Source of the DNA: Primulina eburnea
Lineage: Eukaryota > Streptophyta > Magnoliopsida > Lamiales > Gesneriaceae
Assembly: GCF_022965805.1 (NCBI RefSeq)
Contig: NC_133105.1
Location: 5,084,001-5,148,000, forward strand
Length of the DNA: 64,000 nt
Direction: 5' to 3'
The translations under genes and the position numbers were made by a program. Shown in pieces: positions 1 through 11,300 of this stretch; the stretch's first letter is position 1, and each line of letters begins with the position of its first letter. The notes below the pieces were generated by a model that was given only the letters and a program-made list of their open reading frames with translations, did not search any database and was not told the origin of the DNA.

Positions 1-1
1 A

Positions 2-478
2 GGCAACAGAGCCAAACTCAACTTTCCAGAAAACGTGAGACTAATGCCACCTCCTCCATCTACACAACCCACCATGTTAACTCCTACTCAGCCATCCGCT
101 GCCGCGGCTCCCACTCTACCTCCGGCGTTCTTCCAATCCTCCGCCAGAGACTACTGGGAATACTCGCAGTTACTTCAAAACACCGCCGATTTCCAGCCGC
201 AGCAATCCACGAATATTTTTGAGCAAATGCTGTATAATCCATCATTAGCTGGTTTATACTCAGATGCATCGGATTCTTCATCTTCTTCGCAGCCTTCATT
301 CATATCTCAATCGGTTTCCACCTCTTCCTCTTCTTCTTCGTATCCCCTGCAGTTCTCTAGTGGCCAAACTATAAGTTTCCGTCCACCAGGGAGCGATCAA
401 CAATATCAAAGGAGCGACCAGAATTTTCCCGCGCCGCCGTGGACCACACAGCCATATCCTCCTCCATCATCTTCTTAA
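2..478 (+). CDS. AP2/ERF transcription factor, C-terminal part (5' truncated by window edge)
   Basis: The reading frame enters from the left edge with GNRAKLNFPENVRL, the end of an AP2/ERF DNA-binding domain, and stops at TAA 476-478. What remains is about 158 residues. After the AP2 remnant comes a proline- and serine-rich tail that contains ARDYWEYSQLLQ. Similar DYxEYSQLLQ blocks occur, from memory, in the ABR1/ERF110/RAP2.6 group (ERF group X), which suggests a nuclear stress- or ethylene-responsive regulator. The poly-Ser and Pro/Gln stretches fit a transcription-regulatory tail. The start codon and most of the AP2 domain lie outside the window, so the exact group cannot be fixed. AP2/ERF identity is secure; the subgroup is an inference. 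Confidence 0.87.
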   Translation, partial: GNRAKLNFPENVRLMPPPPSTQPTMLTPTQPSAAAAPTLPPAFFQSSARDYWEYSQLLQNTADFQPQQSTNIFEQMLYNPSLAGLYSDASDSSSSSQPSFISQSVSTSSSSSSYPLQFSSGQTISFRPPGSDQQYQRSDQNFPAPPWTTQPYPPPSSS

Positions 479-822
479 TTTGATTTTCAGCTGATATATT
501 AGTGTTTTTTTTAATTATATTTATTTTGGATTTTCATAATATAACAATATAATTACATTAAATTTTAATCTTTAGCAAATATATATTAAAAATTTAAAAC
601 TCTGCATTTTCTTGTTTAAAATTATATATAGGGTTGACACTATCGATAAAAATATATATATATTTTTTGCATATTGTATTAAGGGTTATTAAATGTTATC
701 TGGTCAGCATTCATGAAATATTTTGAAATCATAAAACAATATTTTTCAAAACAAAAAGTAATGATTTGAGTTGATAAGCCTTAACATAAATATGAAGTCA
801 ATTTTTAGTACATGTATCGATT

Positions 823-849
823 TATATATATATATATATATATATATAG
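823..849. repeat. (TA)n microsatellite
   Basis: Uninterrupted TA dinucleotide run of about 27 bp in intergenic DNA. Confidence 0.9.
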
Positions 850-980
850 ATAACATAAATATTTTCATTATTCTCAAATATTTTTAAAAATATATTTTTA
901 AATATAATGAAAATTGATAGCATTTTAAATTAAATTAATCAATATCATTGTCCATATCTTATAGTCAAATATAGTTTAAT

Positions 981-1163
981 AGTAAAAATTTGTGTGAGAC
1001 GGTTTTATGAGTCGTATTTTGTAAGATAAATTTCTTATTTGAGTCATCCATGAAAAGTATTATTTTTTATGTTAATAGTATTATTTTTTATTGTAAATAT
1101 TACTATGGTTGAATTATCTCACAAATAAAAATTCGTGAGATCGTTTTACACGAGAGATATTTT
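981..1163 (+). mobile_element. GTGAGACGG-family short repeat, copy 1
   Basis: A diverged full-length copy of about 183 bp with the family order: GTGTGAGACGG arm, CATCCATGAAAA, two TATTA/TTTTTAT blocks, then a CGTGAGATCG arm. It is flanked by near-identical octamers, AGTTTAAT (973-980) and AGTTTATT (1164-1171). Seven of eight bases match, consistent with an 8-bp target duplication. Confidence 0.75.
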
Positions 1164-1849
1164 AGTTTATTTGACATCAAATTTTAAATTTAATATGAGG
1201 TGTCGTCTCTGATAAAAAAAAAAAAAACCAATATCGCAAATTTAGGTTTATCCAAAATGGCAAAATGGAAAGATATCGGGCCATTGGAATGAAAGGGAGA
1301 TTTTTACCGTAGTTTTTTTACTTTTCTTTTTAATTTAAAAATGACAAATGTATACCACTAGTTAAGTCTATGGTTCGTGTGTTTCATGCATTACGCATAT
1401 GTACGTTATATAATATATTTTATTAGTTTTGATTTAGATATTATGAATAATGCATTAATTAGAGAGATGACGTATTTTTGAATTTTTTGGTAAAAAAATT
1501 TTTTTTTTGAGGGGAGGTAAAAAATTATTAAAGTGTGATTTTCTGTACTTCATAATCTAAACAAATATGGTAACATAACACTTGGAAAAAAATGTGTGAG
1601 TTTCCTTTATTTTTAAAATTTCCGCCTAAAAATACTAGGATATTTTGCAGAAAAACTAAAAAGTAGAGAATTTTGCGGATCATATATAGTTAACTAAGAA
1701 CATCCATATTGACGCATTAATAGGTAATTATTAACATCAAATGCACCAATGTGGAGATATACATTAAAAATCTTGGCTGTCATATCAGCATCAGAATTAG
1801 TCTCATTAATTCACATAAAACAAAAAAGCCAAACATATTTTTTGAATAT

Positions 1850-1869
1850 ATATATATATTATATTATAT

Positions 1870-1908
<39 letters not shown>

Positions 1909-2029
1909 TAGTTTTGATGGATGAGTGATACTTCATCGGTGCTCACATAGATGTATATGATATCAAAACTAATATAGATATCACATACATCTATGTGAGC
2001 ACCGATGAAGTATCACTCATCCATCAAAA

Positions 2030-2109
<80 letters not shown>

Positions 2110-2296
2110 TTTTGATGGATGAGTGATACTTCATCGGTGCTCACATAGATGTATATGATATCAAAATATATATATTAGTTTTGATGAATGAGTGATACTT
2201 CATCGGTGCTCACATAGATGTATATGATATCAAAACTAATATAGATATCATATACATCTATGTGAGCACCGATGAAGTATCACTCATCCATCAAAA

Positions 2297-2344
<48 letters not shown>

Positions 2345-2401
2345 TTTTGATATCATATACATCTATGTGAGCACCGATGAAGTATCACTCATCCATCAAA
2401 A

Positions 2402-2446
<45 letters not shown>
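1850..2446. mobile_element. Cluster of palindromic MITE-like units embedded in (TA)n
   Basis: Six copies of a unit of about 65 bp, with ends ATTAGTTTTGAT/ATCAAAACTAAT, alternate with pure (TA)n tracts. Units lie at about 1907-1973 (+), 1974-2033 (-), 2105-2168 (+), 2174-2240 (+), 2241-2301 (-) and 2340-2405 (-). Units 1/2 and 4/5 face each other and form two long hairpins with arms of about 52 bp that are nearly perfect. The core CTTCATCGGTGCTCACATAG is constant in all. TA tracts run at about 1852-1906, 2032-2104, 2302-2339 and 2404-2444. Elements flanked by (TA)n on both sides resemble the Micron (rice) and Micropon (wheat) MITE lifestyle. That comparison is from memory and concerns structure, not sequence. 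Confidence 0.85.
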
Positions 2447-2447
<1 letters not shown>

Positions 2448-2742
2448 CAATAATATTTATTGTAAATTTTTAAACAAAATTAGAAATATATTTAATTAAT
2501 ATAAAATATAAAAAGATGAATAAGTGGACAATGAGACCCATAAATAATGAAATGTGATATTAAATGAATGTGAGTGTGTATTAATAATGAGAAAGTGTTA
2601 ATATAATGATTATGTGGCTCATGGACATCACACTTTTTGAAGAGGTAGAAAGTTAATAACATACATTAATTTACTAGGGATGCAGATGCCCTAATAGCGT
2701 GGAAAATAATGATAGATATGGAACAACTGATCTATTTTTTTT

Positions 2743-2905
2743 AGAGTGAGTCTCATGTGAGACCGTCTCACGGATCTTAATCTGTGAGACGGATCAACTC
2801 TACCCATATTCAATATAAAAAGTACTACTCTGAGCTTAAAAAGTAATACTTTTTTTATGGATGACCCAAATAAGAGATATGTCTCACAAATACAACCCGT
2901 AAGAA
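2743..2905 (-). mobile_element. GTGAGACGG-family short repeat, copy 2 (truncated)
   Basis: Reverse-oriented copy beginning AGAGTGAGTCTCATGTGAGA. It is collinear with the family through GACCCAAATAAGAGA and CCCGTAAGA, then diverges, so the last arm of about 20 bp is missing. Confidence 0.75.
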
Positions 2906-3546
2906 ACCATTTACAACGATTTCTTCTTGTTTTCTTTTCCTGTCATATATCTACATTTAAAGGTGGCTTTCCTGTGATGCACGTTGACCCATTCTTTGTT
3001 ACAAACCGTGAAGGAATTAAATTGAGTTGTCTTCATTTATTCCATCCCGCGATACAGTGTATTATCTCACATGAAAAATCATATTTTAGTTGTTTCAAAT
3101 ATTTTTTTGTGAACTTTGTTTTTCCCAATAATAATAAATGTAAATTGGAAAACAAACAAGTCTACGTCTAAAACGAGGTTAACATTAGGACAATGTAAGA
3201 CCATTTGTCGTCAATCAATCGTAAGATTTTATCCTCGGAATTGTGAAGCTGGGAAATTTCTCTGCCGTGCACCGAAATTACACGAAGTTTGTGTTAGAAT
3301 TGGGTTCTGGGATAAAGAAAGAAGAGGTGTCACTCTATGCTTTAATTAGGAGATAAATAGAAGAAAAAAAGTATATACGAAGATGATGTTAGGGAAAGGG
3401 GAATATTACAAGTGTACACAACCTATTCCTGAAACAACAAGTCTTTTCCACCTTTCTATTTCCATCAAATGGATGTGTGTGATTGCTGATTCAATTTTCA
3501 AAAAATGGTTCCTTGTTGTAGTAAAATTTTATTGTGAAATAGTTTT

Positions 3547-3720
3547 GCGAATTTTTTTTATGTGAGACGGATCAATCCTACCGATATTTATAATAAAAAC
3601 TAATACTCTTAGCATAAAAAATAATATTTTTTCATGGAAAATATTTTTTCATGGAAGACCCAAATAAGATATCCGTATCACAAAATACAACCTGTGAGAT
3701 CGTCTCACACAAGTTTTTCT
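3547..3720 (-). mobile_element. GTGAGACGG-family short repeat, copy 3 (truncated, internal duplication)
   Basis: Reverse-oriented copy lacking its first arm of about 25 bp. It ends with the normal GTCTCACACAAGTTTTT. An 18-bp block around ATATTTTTTCATGGA is tandemly duplicated at about 3626-3657, probably by replication slippage. Confidence 0.72.
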
Positions 3721-4575
3721 CATATAAAATATGATATATGTCCACTGAATCCCAATGGGTAAATAATTAAACCTAATAATTTATGATTAATTAGAAATCT
3801 ATTTAAATCTTTATCAAAGATAATTTTTGATATTTTATTATTAAATATTATGCTTTCATGTTTGGACTTATTCAATTTTGATGAAATAATTAAAAATCAA
3901 TTTAAAATTTGAACACATTTACGCTTTTATAGAATTTTTAAAGGTTAAAGTAGAATATCATTTAATTTTTTAAAACTACACGAAAGTTTATTTTGAATAC
4001 TATTAAATCATCCTAAAATGTATAAAAATTTAGAGTGAATATCTCAAACTAATAATGAAACTTGAAACAAACATAAATAAGAACGTAACAAGAATTCAGT
4101 GGGACGATTATTGAAATTCTTCTTCTTCTTTTTTTATGCAATTTGTGATTCATTTTTCACTAAGAACTAGAAGAAAGACACTAATCAACAATCTTGTTTA
4201 TTCATTTATATACTTTCTCACTTTACACATACAATATTCTTTCTGTTTTTTATTCTCTAACTTGAACATCGAACGGGATACGTCGGAACAAATTTCCCAC
4301 CCCCTTCTAACGTTTTTGTTTGTGCTCCCAGATTTTGAAGGTTCGATCCGAGCTCTCCAAGTGAAGATCCGACCTCGCAACTACCCTCCCGGATTTCAGC
4401 AACATCAAAGACGAAAACCAGATTTACTGAAATTGTAGCCTCTGCAAACATATATAGTAACTTCGTATAACAATAAAAACAATATTAACTACAATTACTA
4501 TCTAACGTCAGGGAAATCCACAATGAAAAATTATGAGCATCAATGAAACTGCTCTATATATGAGTCGTGTGTAAC

Positions 4576-5417
4576 CTGCAGATAAGGCATGCTAGCAACG
4601 CAGCTTCTTCTGGGTTTTTGACATTGTGAATGCACCAATTTGTTATCTGCTCAATGGGATCAGTACCTAGAACTCTTCCCGCCGCAACAGCATTAGAATT
4701 GTGCTCAACAAGCCTTTCCTTTTGGAATTTGTTCTGGCAATATGTGCAGTACCATTTGGCAAGAGGAATACTCAACAAGGAGAGGCACATTCTGCATCAC
4801 AAGATAAAAATCTCTATGAACATTGCAACTCTCTACAGTTTGAGTCTACAGGATGTACCATGCAACCCCAGAGATACAAGCACATTCAGCAAACAGAGAT
4901 TACAAAATTAAATAGAACTAAAAATTTCTACACATTGAAGAGTAGCTTAAAAACTTACTCTTAATATAAAAAATTATCGCATGCCATCCAAATTAGCTAG
5001 CACGTAAATATAAAGATATATGTTTGAAAAATATGACTCGCGAAATTTTCAAATAACAGGAAAAGGCGTGATTCTTCAGGTAAATGTGAAGAAAAATCAA
5101 CATCATAAATCTTAACTTCACCTTCGTGGATGGCCCTGGGACACCACACCCATCAGAAAGCACAAGTTTCCCACCATCCGCAGATAACTTGTGCCCTTTC
5201 AACATGGAGACAGAGAATTCATGGAGGGACACCCCGTTAGAAGTGTAGATATACATACATAGAGCTACAGAAAAACTAGGATGCACATGCAAATTAAATG
5301 GAAACAACTAAATGTTCATTCAGAAAGCTGACATTGCATAGGAAAATAGTCGGAAACCACATACGGTTTCTGGCGGGAGGCACGACCAACATGAGATTCA
5401 AACTGAGATGGACTAAC
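4576..5417 (-). pseudogene. Broken PHD-finger protein gene fragment (IDM1-like family)
   Basis: Three exon remnants in order on the minus strand match the PHD-finger part of plant IDM1-like nuclear chromatin proteins. 5417-5363 gives VSPSQFESHVGRASRQKP after an AG acceptor. 5264-5122 gives YIYTSNGVSLHEF, then SADGGKLVLSDGC. 4791-4576 gives WYCTYCQNKFQKERLVEH and AVAAGRVLGTDPIEQIT, ending at an AG|GT donor. The damage is clear. About ten codons carrying the first zinc-binding cysteines before ADGG are missing, a later Cys is Ser, and extra bases after DGC shift the frame (PRAIHE lies in another frame). The exon starting at 4791 is also shifted between its Cys-Ala-Ser start and LLSIPLAKW. Upstream exons and the downstream acetyltransferase-like part are absent. 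Family placement is from memory of the sequence pattern. Confidence 0.8.
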
Positions 5418-6761
5418 CTGCTCAAAGTAGGTAAAAAGACAGGCAGTGATTCCAATGCTCAAAAATATCAGGTTCTCAAAGTTTATCCTTACCCAGTGAT
5501 AGTCTCTGTCGTTCAATTTGCTGTTGGGACTGTAACTATCAATTTGATGCGGACCTTGAATATTTACAAGCGACCTAAAATCAGTGGTGCTCAGGTACTT
5601 TAATGAACCATTCAAGAATACATGTTCTACGTTTTCCTCATTAAGCATAGTGATAGCAGAGATTGATTATGATATTATATCCACCAATCAATTGCAGCTT
5701 GCAGCTATTCTTCCTCTCGCAGTGGCACACACACTGGGAAATCTCTTCACTAACACGAGTCTTGGAAAAGTAGCTGTCTCATTCACTCGCACAATCAAAG
5801 CTATGGAAAATAATCTGATGATAGTTAGAAAATATACACCAATCAGGTTTCTCATTATTAAAGTTACATCTAAAAGCTTAAAAGTTCTATGAACTTTCAC
5901 TTCTGGACTCAACACAAGTTCATGTGAGCATTCATGCATCTCAGTCAAATCCAGTTTCCATGAGTTGGACTAGCATGTCAAATTTCATCATAAAACCTTG
6001 TGAGAGAACAAACATTATTTAAGAATAATTTTCATCACATTTTTCATAACATTGATGCTGTGCAAGTGAACAGAGCAACAGATGACAAAGACAGAATTCA
6101 GGAACCGACCCACGTCAGAATTTGAGCAGAGTAGCATGCATCGAAGAGGTAAAAGGATTCAAATTAAGATAAAAGATCCAAGGCGTGAGTTATTTTGTTT
6201 TTTATATTGTATGTGAATTAAATATATTGTTTTTTACAAAATGATATTTTTATTAGTTTTGAAAAGAAAAAAATAAGTTATTTTGTTCTTATAACTCAAA
6301 TCTTATGAATTCTCATAAAATCATTTCATTTTTCTTAAGATTTCATTTAGTTATATCAAATTCCCCGGAATCACACCAAATATCAATCTCATTTTAAAAT
6401 TATATTATACCAAACGCTCACCAGATTTTATGAAATCTATGAAACCAAACACACCGATTATATTCTTCTTATAATTTATTAACAATTTAACATGTAACAA
6501 TGAATAAATCAGGTATCATTATCTTATTTTCCATTTTTCATATGATTATTGCAGACCACCTTTCTCCCTATCCCATAATATTGTATCAGATCAATTTTCC
6601 ATTCTAAACAGCACCGAAACATATATTAGATGTATATAAATAAATGGTGTATGAAAAATAAGTATTAGATTTGTAAAAAATCACGACCTAATTGTTTCCA
6701 TCCTCACTAAAAACTATGTTACAAATGTGACCAAAAATTTAAATCAATCTTTATTTTTAAT

Positions 6762-6941
6762 CGTGCAAAAACTTGTGTGAGACGGTCTCATATGTCGTAT
6801 TTTGTGAGACGGGTCTCTTTGAGTAATTCATGAAAAATTATTACTTTTATGTTAAGAGTATTACTTTTTATTGTGAATATTGGTATGATTGACCCATCTC
6901 ACTGATAAAAATTCGTAAGATTGTCTCACAAGAGACCAATT
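6762..6941 (+). mobile_element. GTGAGACGG-family short repeat, copy 4
   Basis: Full-length forward copy (GCAAAAACTTGTGTGAGACG to CACAAGAGACCAATT). Both flanks carry TTTTAAT, a possible eroded target duplication. Confidence 0.78.
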
Positions 6942-7197
6942 CTTTTAATAAATATTCTATGGGTCTTTGAATGGAAGATAATAAAGTATTCAATGAAAGG
7001 CATTGTCATGTGTGTGTAATATATATGCAAGTAGTGGACATACATCCCCACAACCAATAATCACTTGAAATGGGCATTCATGATTTCAAGCGTGAGCGGC
7101 GAAAAGCACAAAAATGCTACGCAAAAGTTGAATACTTTAGGAAAAAGTTGTCAAACAAGTAACGCAATTTTTGGCTTTTGAACCCTCTTTATTCGGA

Positions 7198-7206
7198 TAT
7201 AAACTA
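7198..7206 (+). promoter_or_regulatory. Probable TATA box of the DUF3511 gene
   Basis: GATATAAAC lies about 55 bp before the chosen start codon at 7260, a plausible core-promoter position giving a very short 5' UTR. Assigned by position and motif only. Confidence 0.5.
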
Positions 7207-7259
7207 TGTGAAAATACAAGTCATCCCTTCCCAAGAATCGAGTGAAAGACTGGAAGATC

Positions 7260-7514
7260 ATGGAGAAGAGCAGATCCTATCCCCAGTACACATCCCAGTT
7301 CGAGTTTTCAGGTCGATCCAATTACACGTACACGTTCAACGGGCCGACCGCGAATAACGAAAAATCCTTTGCAACATCAACTGATCCAGACATGAAGAGG
7401 AAGAAGAGGATTGCTTCCTACAATACGTTCACCACGCAAGGTAAAGTCAAAACATCTGTTTTAGAAAGTTTCAAGTGGATCAAGTCTAAATTCAATGATA
7501 TTAGACACAGTTAA
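7260..7514 (+). CDS. Small DUF3511-family protein
   Basis: Single exon of 84 residues from ATG at 7260 (MEKSRSYPQY) to TAA at 7514. The C-terminal half is the signature of the plant DUF3511 family: DPDMKRKKRIASYNTF (around residues 43-58), then a Gly-Lys-Val-Lys segment and ESFKWIKSKFNDI. The N-terminal half is Ser/Tyr-rich and variable, as is usual. Members are short, basic, intronless proteins of about 80-130 residues with no established biochemical role. I see no signal peptide or membrane segment. An in-frame GTG upstream at 7242 is not a plausible plant start. A TATA-like motif sits about 55 bp upstream. Confidence 0.87.
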   Translation: MEKSRSYPQYTSQFEFSGRSNYTYTFNGPTANNEKSFATSTDPDMKRKKRIASYNTFTTQGKVKTSVLESFKWIKSKFNDIRHS

Positions 7515-8370
7515 TTGGCAATGTGTAATAATATCTGTGTTTTAATTGATATCGTTGTCTATAGACTCTCTTATTATTCCTGTTTGATTTCCATGTAAGA
7601 TTTAATCACTGTATAATGTTTAAGGTTGTTGAATACTATCTTAAAGTTTGATCCAAGGTTATTCGGTAGCTAATGGGTCGGTCATATTTAGGTTTTAAGA
7701 TTAGAATGTCACGCCCCGAGCCCGAGTCCTCGATTACGTGATTGCACAATGAGCCTCTATAGCAACTATTTTTCGTATCCGTTCTCGCTTTACGAAAATG
7801 ATTAACCCAAGTTGCTATAGAAGTCTATTGTAGGCCATTAGAAACTCATTTTAAATATTTCATTTTTAAGATTTGGGACAAAAGTATCATACATGATAAA
7901 TTTAGATGTAATATATATATTATAGGCCATTCGGCCAAGGATAAAACTAAACCTAAAAGTCTAAAAGATTAGCTCGTATACTTAATCCGACATATAATAT
8001 CAACACGAGTCAAATAGTCGACATCAATGCCACGATAACTTATTTATCCACCCCTTGCTCTACTTTGAATTTCAACATATATAGCAGCAGTATTGTTAGA
8101 TTTGTTATTAATTACGATTGAATCTTTCAGAGAGAAAAAAAGTTTAGTTTTGCGGCAATAGGCCAAAAATCGCGTGTATACTTGCATCGCATACACTTTC
8201 AAAGTTATGAGACGAACTGTTTCAAACTCTCAACACTTCCGTTTGGCGATTAATCCAATTATATAACAGAAAGTTGCCATTGTTAATCATGTCGAAAGCT
8301 ATATATATAGTATAGATAGTAAAGAATTAGCAACTAGAATAATACAACTGTTTCCATGCTCCTGGGCATA
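7515..8370. other. Intergenic DNA with LTR-like sequence
   Basis: 3' flank of the DUF3511 gene and, from the other side, the probable 3' UTR of the minus-strand kinase gene. Between them is a retrotransposon-LTR-like stretch starting at 7707, listed separately. No gene seen. Confidence 0.5.
7707..8060. mobile_element. LTR-like retrotransposon fragment
   Basis: Begins TGTCACGCCCCGAGCCCGAG, the same TGTCACGCCCCG start as the solo LTR at 31035. It continues with moderately GC-rich sequence unlike its surroundings. No clear CA end or matching target duplication was found, so the right border is approximate and the element is probably truncated. Confidence 0.45.
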
Positions 8371-11300
8371 TCAATGAGGCCTGTTTTTGTTCTCCAAACT
8401 TCGAAAATCCCTAGTAGATGCAGACCTTTGGACCGTGCCCAATCTGTAGGAACTATCATGATCCAAGATATAGTTGACTGTACGTCTACTATCTGTGGGT
8501 AACGGGGGCCGGTTCCTGATATTCCTTGTACCATTAGGATGAGCTTCTGTTCTTGGAACGACATGGGAAGGAAATAAAAGAGCAGGGATCTCCCCATTTT
8601 CTGGTGGCTTTGTGTTTGTGGAGGAAGAGCTTGATTTGCTGCTTCCAGGCTCTGTGCTAAAGACTGATGTCTCTCTACTTTTCAGCATTTCCTGAACATA
8701 AGGATTGTCAAAATGTTTGATCAGTTGCAGACTTGTAGTGACTGATATTGTGTAAAAAAGGTATAACAGAAAAATGATCTTGATTAAAAGGATGGTCAAA
8801 AGGTTTGATCAACCTTAGGGGTTTAAACCAATGGATCCGGTTCGCGAGCTTTTCGAGTCAACTCGAAAAATATTTGATTGTATTCGAAATTGTCATATTT
8901 TAGCCAAACCCAAAGGTATTCGAACTTTTTTAAAATCGAACTCGAGCTCAAATTATTTTGAACTAAATTCGAACTCAACATTGATTTGAACCGAATTCGA
9001 GCAAAAATATTAACATTTCCGAAGTCGAAATCGAGCTCGACTATATCTACATTTTTTTTTTCATATTCAGCTCCATTGAGTTCTTTTACACCCCTTATCA
9101 GTTGTATTGAGTGAAATTGTGAACAAAAAAGTTCAACAAAAGAATGATCTTGAGTCCACATTCAAGAGATTTTGCCTCTTGTAGTATATGGATTTGTCGG
9201 GGTAATCATCATCCATGTTGTTCGGTGCGGTTGCTTATCCGGTGTAGTGATCGATGCATGACACTAGAGCTACTGTTCAGAGTCCCGCAAGTTGTAAAAA
9301 AATTATGGAGAAAGAATTATTGGGAAGATTATCGATATGATATTGCAATCAAAACATGATTGGCTAATGTAAGATTTTAAAATTTTAGTGACACTTCTAG
9401 CATCGGGGATAACTTGTATGAAGCCCAAATGCAACCAACTTGTGAAGTCACGAATAACTTACATCTTTAGCTCCTTCAGCAACTTGTTTAGGTTCCTCAG
9501 ATGCTAGACCCTTTTTCCTTTGCTCTCTCTGTGATTGAGAACGACGCCTAGTTTTGTTGGTCCTGTGTCTGCATACAAGAGAATATACCAACACTGCACT
9601 TAGAACTGGGATATGATGCCAGCTAGTGATGTGGATATAATAAATAACTTACCTTCTCTTCTCATTTATCAAAGCTTGGTCATCATCTTCGACATGTATT
9701 ATAGGCAAACCAGACACTTCACAAGCTAGAGGACTTGTTACAAAGAACTGCAATTATAATTGATGTCACTTTGAATCGTGTATAAATAAAAGCTGTCAAG
9801 GACCCAAGAATCATGGTAAAATACTCTTTATAGCGTGGTAGCTCATTGCAAGAAAGGATTAGTACTTAATATATTTCTGTCTCACTAACCTCGTTCTGGA
9901 GAGCGGAAGCTGCAGTTCCACGATATGCAGGATCCAGAGCAAGAAGAATGCTCAAAAGGCCGACGGAGGAAGATGGGAAGTTCCTAAAATTTTCCCAAAG
10001 GCTGGACTTGTACGACTGTGAAGGTTTAAGAGTGGTGGAGAGCTTCAGCCGTTTATAGAACTCGTCTGGAGGCGTGCCACACAGTTTGAAAATCCTATGC
10101 AGCTGTTCAACCTGAACATGCGTCATGTAACTCATGGCATTAAAAACCAAAAAGAAATGCTTATTTACATACAATTTACTGCACTACCTCTGTTCTGCCG
10201 GGTAAGATGGGCCTGCCAGCAAACATCTCGGCCATGAGGCAACCGGCACTCCACAGATCGATTCCTACCCCATAATCCGTGGAACCTAGAAGCAATTCAG
10301 GTGCTCGATACCAGAGGGTGACAACTCGACTAGTTAGAGGACGCCTTTTTTCTCTGTTGAAGAAACACGCAAGCCCCAAGTCTGCAATTTTCAGCATCCC
10401 ATTTCTGTCAATGAGTAAATTAGATCCCTTTATATCTCGGTGCAGTACACCCCGGTCATGGCAATGCTGAAGGCCTGAAAGTAGTTGTTGCATGTAACAC
10501 TTGATCTGCATAAAATATCAAATTATAACATCAATATCTGAAATAATTCAAGCAAACCCACTCGTAGAAATTAAAGCATCAGCAGCGATAAATTAAACCT
10601 GTGGTTCTGTGAGCCTCTCCTCTGGCCGTGATAGGATTCTGGATAAGTCAGAATGCATACAATCAAAAACCAAGTACAGGCTATACTGCATTCTTGAGAT
10701 GGCTAATCCTTCAAGCTTCACAATATTGGGATGGTCTAGTTTCTGTAAAATCATGATCTCCCGTGCCATAAATTTCACACTCTCAGGTTCTGATGTGTCG
10801 AACCGAACTTTCTTCAAGGCTACAATCTTTCCAGATTCCTTATCTCTAGCTTTATAAACATTGCTGTAAGTTCCCTGACCTACCTGCATGATAAAACCAA
10901 GTTCATTTAATCAATTCTCGTGCAAAAATCAAAATGTATGGCATCAATGAGACCTAACAATCATTAAAAAGCTGGAGATTGGATTTGGCTAGTATTGAAC
11001 ACCGAAAATAAGTCTAACATCTCAGGAGAAGCATGGTATTCATACATGCACTGAAAACAGCAACCTAGCTCGAACTATTAGGATAATTACTTAACTCAGC
11101 CACCCGGACCTTGTTTTACATTTCTTGACACATCTACTGTAAAAATTAGTCTTGTACACAAAATATACACACGAAATGCATCTGCAACGAGAAAGAGTCA
11201 TTTTGACTGCACTCCTACACGATTTTCCTCACATAAAATATTTCGCAAATGCCTTCTTGAAACTTACTTGATCGAGGAACTATTCTCCATCAATCAATCA

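Larger units (their letters stand above)
479..1849. other. AT-rich intergenic DNA downstream of the ERF gene
   Basis: No coding region is supported. It holds the 3' flank of the ERF gene, a (TA)n microsatellite at about 823-849 and one copy of the short GTGAGACGG-type repeat at 981-1163. The rest is AT-rich sequence with poly-A and poly-T runs and no recognisable gene or RNA. Confidence 0.6.
2447..4575. other. AT-rich intergenic DNA with two truncated short repeats
   Basis: No gene is supported. It contains truncated GTGAGACGG-type repeats at 2743-2905 and 3547-3720. Short open frames near 2857-3349 start inside a repeat and show no family signature. The 4120-4450 stretch is less AT-rich and open on both strands, but matches nothing I recognise. 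Confidence 0.5.
5418..7259. other. Intergenic DNA between PHD pseudogene and DUF3511 gene
   Basis: 5418-5950 may hold further decayed upstream parts of the PHD-type pseudogene, but I could not align any with confidence. 6180-6760 is AT-rich without recognisable features. One short-repeat copy is at 6762-6941. The DUF3511 promoter lies at the right end. Confidence 0.45.

Noticed and set aside
1907..2405. Regularly repeated units resembling a CRISPR array
   Set aside because: Units occur in both orientations, spacers are pure TA runs, and the DNA is plant nuclear; these are MITE-like elements.
2857..3349. Open frames of 104 and 77 codons on the plus strand
   Set aside because: They start inside a truncated short repeat, match no family I know, and have no supporting splice or promoter signals.
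4340..4349. GGTTCGATCC, a tRNA B-box-like sequence
   Set aside because: No A box at the right distance and the flanks cannot form a tRNA cloverleaf; a chance match.
4136..4451. Overlapping open frames on both strands
   Set aside because: No recognisable domain in any frame; they overlap antisense to each other and lie in repeat-like DNA.
8823..9161. 112-codon minus-strand open frame
   Set aside because: Lies inside intron 6 of the kinase gene, with low-complexity TTCGAACTCGAGCTC-like sequence.
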